Positions 22,550 to 34,600 of a DNA stretch of 64,000 nt are shown here, piece by piece. Under the pieces are notes generated by a model, which searched no databases, had not been told where the DNA came from, and saw only the letters and a program-made list of their open reading frames with translations. The position numbers and the translations under genes were made by a program. This stretch comes from Bifiguratus adelaidae (lineage: Eukaryota; Mucoromycota; Endogonomycetes; Endogonales): NCBI GenBank assembly GCA_002261195.1, contig MVBO01000005.1, positions 263,162-327,161 on the forward strand. The letters are read 5' to 3'. Position 1 is the stretch's first letter. Each line of letters opens with the position of its first letter.

Positions 22550-23800
22550 GGTAAGTGAAAGAGCGAGAGGTGTAAAATTTACGACGCTCTGATTGGTCGA
22601 GTTTGAGGGTTATTGTTCTGCCGTAAGGCAACGAGGTCTAGCGAGGCATTGAGGATAGACTAGCACCAATTGACGACATTTACAGCCTCTGCATCAGTGT
22701 TGAATATGTTGAGAGTGATATATCACCTCCTCTTGTCAAAAAATGGAATGATATGTTGTTGTATACTACTGTGCGTTTCTTGAACCTTCATCCCTCGTTC
22801 CGCAAATCCTCTCCTTTTCTCGCTCTTGGCCACTCACCTTCACCTTGTTACTTGACACTCACGTTTGATTTCTTACAAATGGTAGGATGGAATCTATCTG
22901 TCTCGAGTTGAAAGAGGGTATAGCTCGACACGACAAGCACAAATTCGAACAAGCGGCTCAGGACCTTTTGGCGTTACCTTGCTGGGCCAACAAGGACCAC
23001 GTCATCCGTGTCTTAAAGGGGTTCAGATAATTGCAGGTATGCTGCCAACGAAGCCGAGACCTCCTGCTCGGCCTACATGCGACAACATATACTTTCGGAT
23101 CGAGGTCAGTATCTTCTTTGAGACAGTCTTTGCTTTCCGAATTGCTCATACATCAAAGCATCGTATGCCGGATATATACCATATATCCTGACAACACGCT
23201 TATATCGCCTATATCCATAAAAGGCCAACTACATATATCACCTGATCATCAACTGCAGGATTACCAACCTACAGTACGGTATGGTGACACCTGGCTCCCT
23301 GCAGTCCAGCTACTGGAAAACGCTACGGCCTGTGCTGTATGACGCGTTCATGCCCTGTCGCAACCGTACTTCTGTGCCGTTGGATCCGGATTGTTCAATC
23401 CTACCTATAAAACAAACTGGCGCGTCTTTCCGAAAACGGTGTGTCAGGACTTGTGCATCATGACCGACGAGGAAGAGTTAATGACGACTTCTGGCGTTTG
23501 GCTTTGAGACGCCGTTATTTGTTGCGGGCGATTGGCATATCCGCAGAACCAAGGAGGAAATGCCCTGGAGGAAACGTGTACAACAATAAAACTGGAAAAG
23601 GGTGTAGATTGGCACAGCTAGTAAAGTATTTACATTGCTTTAGCATACAAATTTGTGGTTGGGTTTAAACAAGCTTCGCTACTAGACAGATGCGAAACAA
23701 AAAGTGTCTATACCATGTTACATCTATCCCATCGAGAAAACGCGCCGATGCCGAATGTCCGAAGACTACTATACAATAACGGTGGTATCTGAATTTTCCA
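22550..23800 (+). other. unassigned interval with open segments
   Basis: No recognised gene. An ATG at 22888 opens a short frame (MESICLELKEGIARHDKHKF) that ends at TAA about 140 bases later. Further on, one frame reads DYQPTVRYGDTWLPAVQLLE, a TGA near 23341, then YFCAVGSGLFNPTYKTNWRV to a TGA near 23508. The pieces look protein-like and could be a broken gene or exons of an unfamiliar one. Candidate borders exist but none gives a convincing product. The PRP22 promoter should lie at the left end and the CNOT9 3' UTR at the right. Confidence 0.25.
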
Positions 23801-25061
23801 CTAATTAGAATTGACATTGTCGGAGAGATTAACGAGGAGTTGTGCCAAGCAGCGTTTTGTCGTAATGTCGTCTTTGAGCACCTGTTGGAAGGTAGCATCC
23901 CGTAGCGGTTCCGGTAGGCATTGTCTTAGTGCTTCCCTCGCTCTGCACATCGCATAAGTGACGGAAATCGAAGCGTGGGCAAAAGTCCTTACCTTGGATT
24001 ATCGCTTAATCGCAAATAACATCTCACTACGTGTTTCAAGAGCCGAACGGCTTGGGATTCAACGAGCTGATTGACCATGTTGTTCAACACCGTAGCGACC
24101 GCATAGAATCGCTCGTAAGTCTGACAAATATAGGCTAAGCCTGTATCGTCGAGCAAGATCTTTTGCACAATGAAGATGGCCACAGTCTTGGACAATTCAG
24201 ATCCAGTCTCCATAATGCGCAAGCATAGAGGAATGATCTCTGTCGACAGGAGAAAGTTGATGACTTCCGAATTGTCGTTCTTGACAAGAGCTCCAATGAC
24301 ACCAAGACTTGTCAATCGCAAGTATTCAAAGGGTCGGGTCTTGCTAATCGTATTGAGAAAAGGATAGAGAAAAAGTGGAATATGGGCTATGAAACACTTG
24401 AGCAAGAAACTACCAAAGGATCAGGATCTCTAGCGGCCACTCACCATTGAGGAAGAGTCCACGCGTTTCGTTATGGCTTGCAACGCATTGGAGCAAAGCA
24501 AGAGCATTGCAGACACGGTTAGAGGCATGACCGGTCAAGGCTGGCGGTGCAAGCAATGGATAAACCGAAACAATTTCTTGAAGCAACGCCGCCATGACGC
24601 CTGGGTAAAGGCGGTTAGTCTTCGGCAAAAGTGAATCCGCCTCCGAGTGTCGACTTACCAAAAGTATGCCAGAGCAAGAGGGCCAAATCCTCATATTGCT
24701 CACGCTTCTTGCTGAGCTCAAGCAAAGCCTGCTCCCGGTTGACAGGACTCGTGAGTTCCAAGACCAGGCTGTAGATCTTCTCCTCGTCCATTTGGAGCAG
24801 TTTGTGTTGCTCCGCTGCAGCAGCTGCCTGCTGTTGCTGTTGCTGGACCAAATGATGATGGGCGTTAGACATATTCATTGGCATTTGCGAAGCTGCAGCC
24901 AGTGCAGCATATGCCGCAAAGTCATTGTTGCGCATGTTTCCTGCGAGAGATGGATGCATATTGGGATGCGGCAAGTTCTGCAAATGCTGCTGTTGTTGTT
25001 GCTGCTGAAGATATTGCTGCAGTTGCCGGTTACTAGCGGACTGGTGCTGCAGTGAATGCAT
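23801..25061 (-). CDS. CCR4-NOT complex subunit CNOT9 (RCD1/CAF40)
   Basis: Armadillo-repeat module of the CCR4-NOT deadenylase that docks RNA-binding and GW proteins. Exons 25061-24659, 24600-24445, 24386-23993 and 23942-23801, 364 aa. Seen: a Gln-rich, prion-like N-terminus with two short polyQ runs and a poly-Ala stretch (residues about 12-85), then the family core [84 protein letters not shown] and [16 protein letters not shown]. The start ATG at 25061 is preferred; an in-frame ATG 39 bases upstream is possible. Secure. Confidence 0.95.
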
Positions 25062-25877
25062 CACTGAATGAATACAAGTTACGGTAAGAAACTGCGACAA
25101 AACTTGGCAAACGGCCGAGCAACAGACAAATTGTCTACGTCATCAAAATTAAGAGCATTGGCCGGTCTTACACATGGTGTAAGGGGACGGCGCCTGGTCT
25201 GGGGGTTAGGGGGTGGGTGGTACTGAGCTTGATTGGTCGCTTGGCTCACAAGGAGTTCAAAAGGCCCGATGTTCTCTGGAGTCGATGATGTTGAGTTAAT
25301 CTCTCCGGTTTCTGCTCATGTTGCCTCAGAAATTACTCCCGACAAGATGAAATCCATCGACAATCTTATACAACCCAATACAATCATGCAAAGAACAATG
25401 TGCGTTTGCTGTCACAAGAAACAACGCATCACACATCATCTCCACACGCCCACAATTCGAGAATGCACAAAAATAGCCACTTTATCCACCTCGAGATCAG
25501 TTGAACCGATTCAGGTAACGATCAACAGCCGTCAGACGGCTAACGTACTTTGCTCAAGCATGGATTAGCAGAGATCTTGCATATTTGTGTAGAATGCTTG
25601 GTCGGTAGAGTTTATGAAACAGGCCAGCGCTCTACATAGTGCAGGATATCCCCGACATGTCAAGCAACCTTCCTTCATCATCTGTTACACAAGTCATGCA
25701 CATGGCTGGCATGAGACGAGCATGTCTGGCGTTACTTTGGGGTAAAATGTATACAAAAAGAGCGTAATCTACAGCATGTTTGAACAAAAAGACCACTTTG
25801 GGCTTCTTCTATGAGGAAAGTGATATTAGAAAGTATCCGCGAGGATTATATTGCTATAGTATACACTAGATCACCCT
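25062..25877. other. intergenic, no gene recognised
   Basis: About 800 bp between the CNOT9 start and the 3' end of the UBL3-like gene. A + strand frame opens at ATG 25269 for about 99 codons (SGVDDVELISPVSAHVASEI ...) but has no family resemblance, and its second half has unusual Cys/His composition, so I do not call it. A G-rich run lies at 25190-25222. The CNOT9 promoter must be in the left part. Confidence 0.3.
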
Positions 25878-26528
25878 TTACTGGATCACGCAGCATTTGC
25901 ACTTGTCGACGTTCTTTTGCTTGGGATCTAGAAAACCATAAGTTTCTACCTATGGTACAAGAACGATCACTCACCTTCGGGTTCAGGGACAGGGTTCTCT
26001 TTGATGGTTAGATGCACGATGGTCGTTTCTCCAGGCTGGATTTTACTGCCTGTGCACAGACAATCATGAGCTCGAGCAGAACAACACATTGCTTGCAACC
26101 TTTACCTGTTAAAGTGGCATCGTCATCAAGGAACTTGCCGAGATATACTACTTTAAGATTCGATATAGACGGCGGTCGCTCCTCCGACCATTCTATAGCG
26201 TTTGTTAACGCGTTAACGGTGCAAAGATACATCATCGCCCCTACTTGCCTTTAGGCCAATTCTCCAATACGGTTTGCTTCACATGCTTTATTGTATCTGT
26301 TGCTTGAAAAGTGAACGTTGACCTTCGTCCACTGACAAGGAGAAGAGTAAGTCGAACAGTGTCGGATTCAATAGCGTTGTCCTTTGGCTCGGACTGGAGT
26401 GATGTATGTGATTCGGAAGGAGGAACTTGGGGTGAGTCGGGTGTAAGTTGTGTCTCGGGTTGTTGAAGAGGGTGTGGTATGGCTGGTACGTCTGAGTCTA
26501 CAGTCCCTGGACGTTGACCAGAGTCCAT
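25878..26528 (-). CDS. membrane-anchored ubiquitin-fold protein (UBL3/MUB-like) with CAAX box
   Basis: UBL3/MUB proteins are prenylated ubiquitin-fold proteins that sort proteins at membranes and into vesicles. Exons 26528-26249, 26192-26106, 26049-25975 and 25927-25878, 163 aa. Seen: a disordered Pro/Ser-rich N-terminus of about 55 residues, then the ubiquitin fold (VRLTLLLVSGRRSTFTF, VKQTVLENWPKEW, LKVVYLGKFLDDDATLTG, GETTIVHLTIKENP). The end is KCKCCVIQ, a CAAX prenylation motif (CVIQ) with a neighbouring Cys that could be palmitoylated. The first intron begins GCAAGT, a GC-AG intron; it is required to join ...NWPK to EWSEE in frame. Identification comes from the fold segments plus the lipidation tail. 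Confidence 0.85.
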
Positions 26529-26661
26529 GGCGAGAAGAAGTAGCAATTCAAAAATTGGCGGAAAGCTTGCAAGGAGCCATCTTTTGCTTTATCACTCTCG
26601 CTCTCACTCTCTTCCGGTTGAGTTCATCTACAACCATACAACTATCTGCAAATACGTTCCA

Positions 26662-26925
26662 TCATAGATCTCGTTTATGACGTTGCTTGGGTATCTGTAT
26701 CTGTACTTCGCTCACACCTGGTAAGGCGCTCAAACATGTCGTTATCCTATCCACATCCACGCCATCCTTCTCTTTGAACGTAAATAAGTGATGCTGAGGT
26801 AGTTGGCCCACAGGCGAGACATAAGATAGACAAGAAGCAACATCTTGAGGACATTGGTGTATGATATCTTGCGGTGCTGCGCATTTAAGGACAAGAGACA
26901 TTTTGAGGTGACGTTGGTCCGCCAT
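26662..26925 (-). CDS. small orphan protein, divergent from USP14
   Basis: Open frame of 87 codons from ATG 26925 (whose CCATGG also forms the start of the gene on the other strand) or 79 codons from ATG 26901 (MSLVLKCAAPQDII). The predicted protein has Cys-rich and hydrophobic blocks (QDVASCLSYVSPVGQL, ITTCLSALPGVSEVQIQIP) and a basic end. No intron is needed and no other gene overlaps it, so it is not a simple shadow. I do not recognise a family. If real, its 5' UTR must overlap the USP14 gene. Confidence 0.4.
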   Translation of the reverse strand: MADQRHLKMSLVLKCAAPQDIIHQCPQDVASCLSYVSPVGQLPQHHLFTFKEKDGVDVDRITTCLSALPGVSEVQIQIPKQRHKRDL

Positions 26926-28491
26926 GGCACCGATTAGAGTCAACATCAAGTGGTCTGGGAAGAAATATGACAATGTTGAGCTCGATCCAAGTGAATCGGC
27001 TTCCTTATTCAAGTCTCAAGTCTATACGTTGACAGGAGTAGAGCCAGAGAGGCAAAAGATCTTTGTCAAGGGCGGAGTGCTCAAGGACGACGCGGACTTG
27101 AGTAAACTAGGCATCAAGGAAGGACAGACGCTCATGATGATGGGAACGGCCGGGGAGGCTATTCCAAAGGCACCAGAGAAGCCGGTAGTGTTCTTGGAAG
27201 ACATGTCAGACGAACAAGTGGCGCAGGCACTTCAACTGCCAGCCGGACTGCAGAATCTTGGAAACACTTGCTATATGAATGCTACACTCCAGTGCTTGCG
27301 CATGATGCCAGAGCTCAAAGTCAACCTCAACAGCTACCAGGGAGGTCTAGGCGGCGTGGACGGACGTGGAAACTTGACGGCCAGTCTTCGTGATCTGCTC
27401 AACCAACTCGACAAGATATCTCAAGGTTTTCCGCCAGTTATCTTTTGGCAAATGCTACAACAAGCCTTCCCACAGTTTGCGCAACGCGGTGCTGGTGGTG
27501 TACCGATGCAACAAGACGCTGAAGAATGCTGGAGTCAATTGATACAGGTTCTGAAAGCCAAACTTCCTGACGCGTCGGCTTCGACTGCGGCCGTCGAGGC
27601 CATCAGTGCATCTTCGGCAGACGTGGGCCATCAAAACTTTGTACAAAGGTATATGAGCGGCACATTTGTCAATACGCAAAAGTGCATTGAAGCGCCGGAA
27701 GAACCGGCAACTGTAGATTACGAGCAATTCTCCAAGCTCGACTGCCATATTAGCATATCCACCAACTATATGCAGAATGGCATTTTGGATACCCTCAAGC
27801 AAACACTAGAAAAGAACTCTGACACTCTCGGACGAACGGCACAGTACGAGAAAATCTCAAAGATCTCTCGTCTACCGACCTATCTCACCGTGCATTTCAT
27901 TCGTTTCTTCTGGAAGGCAAATGAAGGTGTTCGAGCAAAGATCATGCGCAAAGTCAAATTTCCTCTCGAATACGACGCTACTGAACTTTGTACACCCGAG
28001 CTCCAAGCCAAGATGTCCAAGGTCAAACAAAAGTATATCGAAGTCACTAAGGAACGCGAGGAGAAGGAGCGATTGGCCAAGAAGGCAAAGAACGACGAGC
28101 AAGCTCAGGCGTCCAACACAGAATCATCCGGCATGCAAGTCGACGAACCAACGTCTGTGGCCAAGGTGAATTGGGACGAGTACATTGATCCGGATCTCAA
28201 GCAAGATGTTGGGGCGAATGTGACTGGGCTGTACGAACTCTGTGCTGTGTTGACACATGTTGGACGAAGTGCTGACTCCGGTCACTACATCGGATGGACC
28301 AAGAAAGCCAACAGTAAGTGATTCCTCCTGGTGTTTGCGGCTTTACTAATCATAATTCACTAGATGAATGGTACAAGTACGATGATGACAAGGTATCCAT
28401 GGTCACGAATGAGGACATCTTGAAATTGGATGGAGGAGGTGATTGGCACACGGCGTATATTTGTCTGTATCGAGCCAAGAAACTCGAGTAG
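26924..28491 (+). CDS. UBP6: proteasome-associated ubiquitin hydrolase UBP6/USP14
   Basis: Deubiquitinase that docks on RPN1 through its N-terminal ubiquitin-like domain and trims chains on the proteasome. Exons 26924-28313 and 28364-28491, 505 aa. Seen: UBL domain at residues 1-78 (VNIKWSGKKYDNVELD ... LGIKEGQTLMMMGT), the Cys box GLQNLGNTCYMNATLQCL with the catalytic Cys, the QQDAEECW segment, and the His box LTHVGRSADSGHYIGW. The second exon completes the catalytic domain (NEWYKYDDDKVSMV ... AYICLYRAKK). Family length is normal. Its usual partner RPN1 is at the left edge of this window. Very secure. Confidence 0.95.
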
Positions 28492-28695
28492 ATGGCACCT
28501 ATGTATGGCTCCAATTGGGCAAAATGACATGTATTCCTGGGAAGGAGAGTCGGCCTGAAGGCCTCAATCGAAAAAACGCTTCAGATGACACACGGCGAAG
28601 GCATCCTTTCTATATCTGGCGAACTTGCTTTCAGTCCTAGCCACACCATTCTTTGTATTTGAAGACATGTAACGGAGTACAAGGAGAATATTAAC

Positions 28696-31600
28696 TCAGG
28701 AAAAGTAGTGCTTTTCACTGATTGGTATAAGTGAGCTTGATTCCGTTGGTGAAGCTGGGGCGCTGCTAGCGACGCTTTCCGTTTCGTTAACAGGACTGTA
28801 TTGTAGTGGAGTAGACACTCGTGAAGTGTGTCCTGCCATTTCCATCTCTGGGAATTGCAATTGCTGCCCATTGAGTGAAATGGTGATTTGGGGAATCTTT
28901 GGTGGCTCCACCGCTTCTTCCACACGCTCTACCGGTACGATCAGGTTCGGTTCGGTGTACTGCTGCATGAAGGTATGGAGAGTTGCTTCCAAATCCTCCT
29001 TTCTGATGGGCTTGGAAATGTATCCATTCAAGCCCGCGTTGATGCATTTTTCTCGATCCCCTGGCATCACACATGCCGTCATGGCGATAATGTAGGGTTC
29101 ATTGATGCTCTTTGCGGATGCTCGAATGGTTGTAGCCGCGTCCAAGCCATTCATTTCCGGCATCCAAATATCCATAAAGATCAGGTCATAGCCTCCATCA
29201 ACGGATTCCTTTTTGACCATGTCCACCGCCTCTTTGCCATTACTCGCAATCTTTGCTGAAAGGTTGAGTTTGGAAAGCATGCGCTTGAGCACTTTTTGGT
29301 TCACTGGATTGTCATCCACCTCCAGTATCTTGCAATTGGCCAAAGCTTCCGTCCAATTCTCTGCGAGGTTTAGCGAAGCTCTTCGATTTGGCGTAGGTGG
29401 CTGTTCGTTTGATCTTGTATTGGCGGTGTGTAATAGGCGATGGAGACACGCGATGAGTTTGGAGTGCTTGAATGGTTTGGTGAGATGTCGGGTCTGTACT
29501 TGAGGCATGTCAGAAGCAGGAGTGTCCGGAGATACTTCTGAGGCCGTAAATATATCTAGATGCTGTATCTCCTTTCGAATCGCATCGCCTTGAGCGTCGT
29601 TCTCTTTGCATAGCTCCTCTTCAGGAATCGGTTGCCTATAATCATCCACACAAAGGATGGGAACGAAAAAGAGACCATATTTGTTCCGAATCTGTTTAGT
29701 GACCTCTTCACTGCTACAGCTGACGCCTTGGCGAACGTAGAAATTGATGTCGACCATCAACACGTCAACGCGCTCGCCCTTGCCAATTTCCTTGACGAAA
29801 TTAAGGCCGTCCTCGTAGTTGAAGATCTTTGGCTCGATACCCATAGATTGCAGACGCAAATACCACATCTCGGATGCAATTGAAGGTTCTACTATCGCGG
29901 CAAAATGCTTGTTTTTGAAGGCATCCAAATTATTTTGGGCGCTATACGATTCACTGCCAGCTTGTTGCTCCAAACAAACCGTGAATGAAAACTTAGAACC
30001 TTGTCCCACTTTGGATGTCACCCACTTAACGACATAATGAGTAAGAGAAAACAACGTTGCAACGTGAGACAACGTACCAAATCTCCGCCCATGATGCGAC
30101 AAAGCCTTTGACTAATAGCCAACCCCAATCCTTGCAAACAAGGCGTCAGACCTATTCAACGCTGAAAATGACGGGCTTACCAGTGCCACCGAAATTCCTG
30201 GTGGTGGTCTCATCGATTTGACTAAAGGATTGAAAGAGACGGTGTCTTTTGTCTTCGGGTATACCAATACCGGTATCTTCAACGCTGACTAAGTATGTTA
30301 TTGGATTGTTGGGTAATTCTTTCGGGCAATCAGATTCTGGTATCTTGGATGGATCAGGAGCATAGTCGCTGGGTTGTTTAACCTTTACTCGTATCACCAC
30401 TTTGCCTCCGGCGTCGGTAAATTTTAAGGCATTGGATAAGCTGGACTTGATCGTTAGAAAGAAAGTAAAAACCTTACGCGAAATTTACAGATTAAGCAGA
30501 ATTTGTCGCAATCGAACAATGTCGCCTATGACCGCGGTTGGACAGTCTGGATCTATCGGATAGACGAGACCGATCCGCTTTTGTAAGAAGCTTTGCGCCA
30601 AGAGCTTGACAGCGCTCTCAGTGACAAAGATGAGATCAAGTTGTAGCTTCTCCAACACCAATCGGCCTGACTCAATCTTGGAATAGTCTAAAATGTCGTT
30701 GATGAGTGTAAGCAGATGGTTGGCGGATGTTTCGATTGTTTCGGCGCAATCTGCAAGATCCGGTGGTAGGTGACTCTCCAATAAGATGCGGGACATGCCA
30801 ATAATCGCATTAATTGGCGTTCGAATCTCGTGAGACATGTTTGCCAGAAAGTTTGATTTGGACGCGGCAGCAGCCTCGGCAGCATCTTTGGCATTTTGTA
30901 GATCGACGATGAGATTATGAATACGCTGTCGTTCTTCTTCCAGTTCGATGGTACGTTGCTGTAGTTTTGCAGTGCGTTCAAGAGCAAGCTTTTCCATATC
31001 CGTGCTGTATTGTTCCAAGAGCACCGCCATGTTGTCCACCACATTATCTGATTTTGCAATCGGGGCATTGAGCGTTCTGAATTTGCTGTGCAACCAAGAA
31101 AATGTGGGGCGCATGACGAAATCCGACATAATACACTGCCTGATGAGTCTATTCATTTGCCATGTTTCCTGGTCGACGTCGTCTCTTTCCATCCGCGGCC
31201 TAATGTTATTATTTCGTACCTCGTCTACAATCGCTTCCATACTTTCGCCGGAGCGAAGATATTGGTGATAAGGTGATTCGCGCGTAATCAGTTCATTCAT
31301 GATGATTCCTGCGGCGAAGACATCCCCTTTTTGGGTTGCGCGGTGCTCGAAGCCACCGTCAATGCAAGGTTGTATGTTCTCTGGTTCCGTGTATAGAAGA
31401 GCAAAGATGTCACGCTCTGTTGTCTTTTTAGATGGAAACTTTTTGGAGTGTGTCGAGTGGCGTTCGTCAATGTCACTATCCTTTACCACTTGAGACTTTT
31501 TGACAGTATCCAATCCGTAATCTTGTACTTTGAGTTCCCAGCGGTTGGTGATTAGGCAATTGCGAGAGGTCAAATTGCCATGGACAACGAGACTGCTAGT

Positions 31601-34600
31601 ATGAAGGAACTCCATTGCTTTGATGAGATCGAGAATAAGCGAATGTTTGAACAGCCATGGCAAATTGAAATCCTTATTGGCAAGGACTTCGGCTAACGAT
31701 CCTTTGGCGCAGTATTCTGCAGGAGACAGTATGAGTATCTACTGGCAAGGGATGGTAGCCCAAATGTATACCTACCGTAGACAATGGCAATCTTTGGTGG
31801 CCTTACGCACAGACCGTGGAATTCGACTAGCTTCGGATGACGGAGATCTCTGTAGTTCCATGATACCATAACTACGCAGAATACGCCGATCTATTGTGAC
31901 ACATACCTGAGTGTGTTCATTTCTATGCGCAATTCTCTCGTTACCGGAATACTCTTGTCTCCAATGACTTTGATGTACACTGGCAGATTGTGGCTAGAAT
32001 AAGTTAATAAGTGGACTTGCAATTTCAGGATGCTACTCTTACCATACACCAACAGTGCTGAGCGTGTCGTTGGTCGTATGAGTATTCTCAAAGCCTTCCA
32101 CAGTCCTCACACTGAATGGATAGAAGAGAGAATCATGGTTGACAATTGTGAAAACGTCGAAGATGCAATACTTACCCGCCGCCAGTGATGATTTGCCCAG
32201 CATCAGAGAACAGCACCTTCCCGTCTGGATCTAGGCGCGCGTATCTATAGAATAGTCGCTTGATATACCTAACGCTCCACTCACCTTTAACTAAGCTGTC
32301 GTAATCCAATTGCCACGAGTCGTCGGTATGTCTAATTTTCTGCTTTCTGCGCTTTCTACGTATACATATGCCGGCTCCTACGATCAACAAGAGCCCGACT
32401 ATCGATAACGGCACCGCTATTCCAACAACCATTGCTGTATGGTCTAAACCAGGCTGTCAGATCAACCATGTCAACGCGCCAGCCATCAATTACTCACGTC
32501 TACTGAGCCGTACGTAGTAGTCGATGCAAGCTGATTGGCTCGCGTAGGTGCTGTTGCAAACCACACACTCGCTTGCTCCCGTACCGAATGTGAAGGATCC
32601 ATCCGCACACGGAGTACACCGCATATTGCTTGCGTTTTGAGAGTACGTATTTCTGGGACAAGCTTCGCACACAGGTACACGTAGGTACCGCTCGTTCTGG
32701 TAAAGGTACCATTCGCTTGCGATAGATGAATTGAAGAATTGACCCGGACCACACAAATCTTGTATCACGTTGGAGCCTATGTTTACGTCTCCCCACGGTC
32801 TGCTGGTCAGAAACGTACCCCACATTAATTCTACCATTGACAAGAATCCTTTCGCGTAAGGTTTGCTGGCCCAACCAGCAGTCATGTTGTCTGCAAAGAG
32901 AATGCGAAGCTCAGCCACAGGTATCATCAACGTCCATAGTTACTTGCGGTCTATCAGCGCTTTCATTTCATCGACAGAGCTATGATCACAAGATGATTAG
33001 ACTCATCATGAAGTGAGGCGTGTATATCACTAACCCAGTTCGCCAAAAAATCGCAGCAATGCCAAAGAGATGTTGTTGATCTGCGTACGCCTCGATGACG
33101 TTGAATAAATCCGCATCGGTCGCGATAAAGCTGTCATAGGAATAACCGGTCGCCGAGCTCTTTGACACCAGTCCATTCAACTCAGTCACAGCTCCATCCT
33201 CTGTAGTTGCATTTATCGTCTGGACCATTTGCTCGAATGTTAGCGTGTCCCCTCGGAAGACGGTAATATCGGATATTGTGTTTACACACCTGAGTGAACG
33301 CATTGTCCGTCTTGTTGTTGGTCAGACACATTGGCTTGTGGTAGCCCGAAAGTCCTTTGGAGTTTGTAATGATCGTGTCTCGAAGAATTTGGGCAATCTC
33401 CTCTGCCGAGATTTGAATCAATGAAGTCCTGTGATGAGAGCGTGTTCAATCTCTTGTTCGCAGTGCATCTTGGCTATCGTACCTTTGATTCCTGGTAACA
33501 TTTGACGGATAGTATTCCACAGCCACTACGGGAATATTTCTCGGGTCGCTAATTTTCATAGCTACCGTTGCTGCTGGTTGGTCGAGTGTTGACAATAATA
33601 TGCCGTCAAGCTCTGTCTCATTCATGGCGGAAAGAGCTTGATAACTCGCATTAGGGACATTAGCAAACGATTGTCTAGACAAGGATTAGCTGAGCACATC
33701 AGGCGATGCTCAACCTAACCTAAGCACGGTCCAATTGAGAAAGCGTGACGCATCCCGAGCACCAGCAAGGACCACGTTCCAAAACGGATCTTGAGTGGTC
33801 CGATCTGCTATTGAAGCTGCAACCGTCTCCCTACCCACAAACTGGAAGATGCTCATATTGGCTCTCTTGACCTATTCGTCCCACGTGTCGTTCGTCACGA
33901 GCACTGGCCCAGTCTGCATTGTCCATGTTTCCATGACTGAATCCCCGGTAATCATCTAGAAGGCATCAGAAAGGCCTGAGGATGATGAAGAGAATGACCT
34001 ACCTGCAAATACGAAGCAAACATAGCCATTGATCCCTGGATATATGGCAACTGATCCACGGCGACTACAAGACCATTCTGATTCATATCCTGTTTCGCTG
34101 TTGCGGGTACATCAAATGTTGCCATCAACCAATTGTGTTCGGTATTATTCTCGTGTTGTGATATGGCGAGGTTACGACCGCCGAGTACAAGTTCGTAGAA
34201 ACTTCCGCTGCCCAAGCTGACCATCGCCATGTTTCTGTCTTCAAGATACGCATCGCGCACCTTGCTCAAAATCGTAAAGTCTTGCGTATTGTTGTAGGTG
34301 ATGGTCTTATTGGCCAATGATTGTTCCGGTGGCAGGTAACCGGCCTTTTTGAACATATCCAGCACGCCCTGACATCGATCTTGAAACGGCTGTACCTGAA
34401 AGCCAAAAGTCATACACCTAAAGTCTCGCGCGCCTCTCTCAAGTAGCACTTGGGCGACCTGCTGACCCGCGGCATACTCGTCTTGCATGACGGCAAAAAT
34501 ATTAAACGTGCTGGAGACGTTCTTGCCGATATTGATGATGACGATGGATATGTTGGCATTACGCGCGTACTCTAGGGCAGGTCGAAGGACATCTTCATCG

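Noticed and set aside
25190..25222. G-rich run containing GGGTTAGGGGG, telomere-like
   Set aside because: A single unit without tandem repetition, in the middle of gene-rich DNA; chance.
32500..32874. Arg-rich alternative frame under the receptor stalk
   Set aside because: The Cys-rich frame matches a receptor stalk and joins in phase on both sides; the Arg-rich frame does not.
33872..33874. Idea that UAG is reassigned to an amino acid in this organism
   Set aside because: Several confident genes (PQ-loop protein, enoyl-CoA isomerase, CNOT9, UBP6, chitin synthase) end at TAG in the expected place, so TAG is a stop here.
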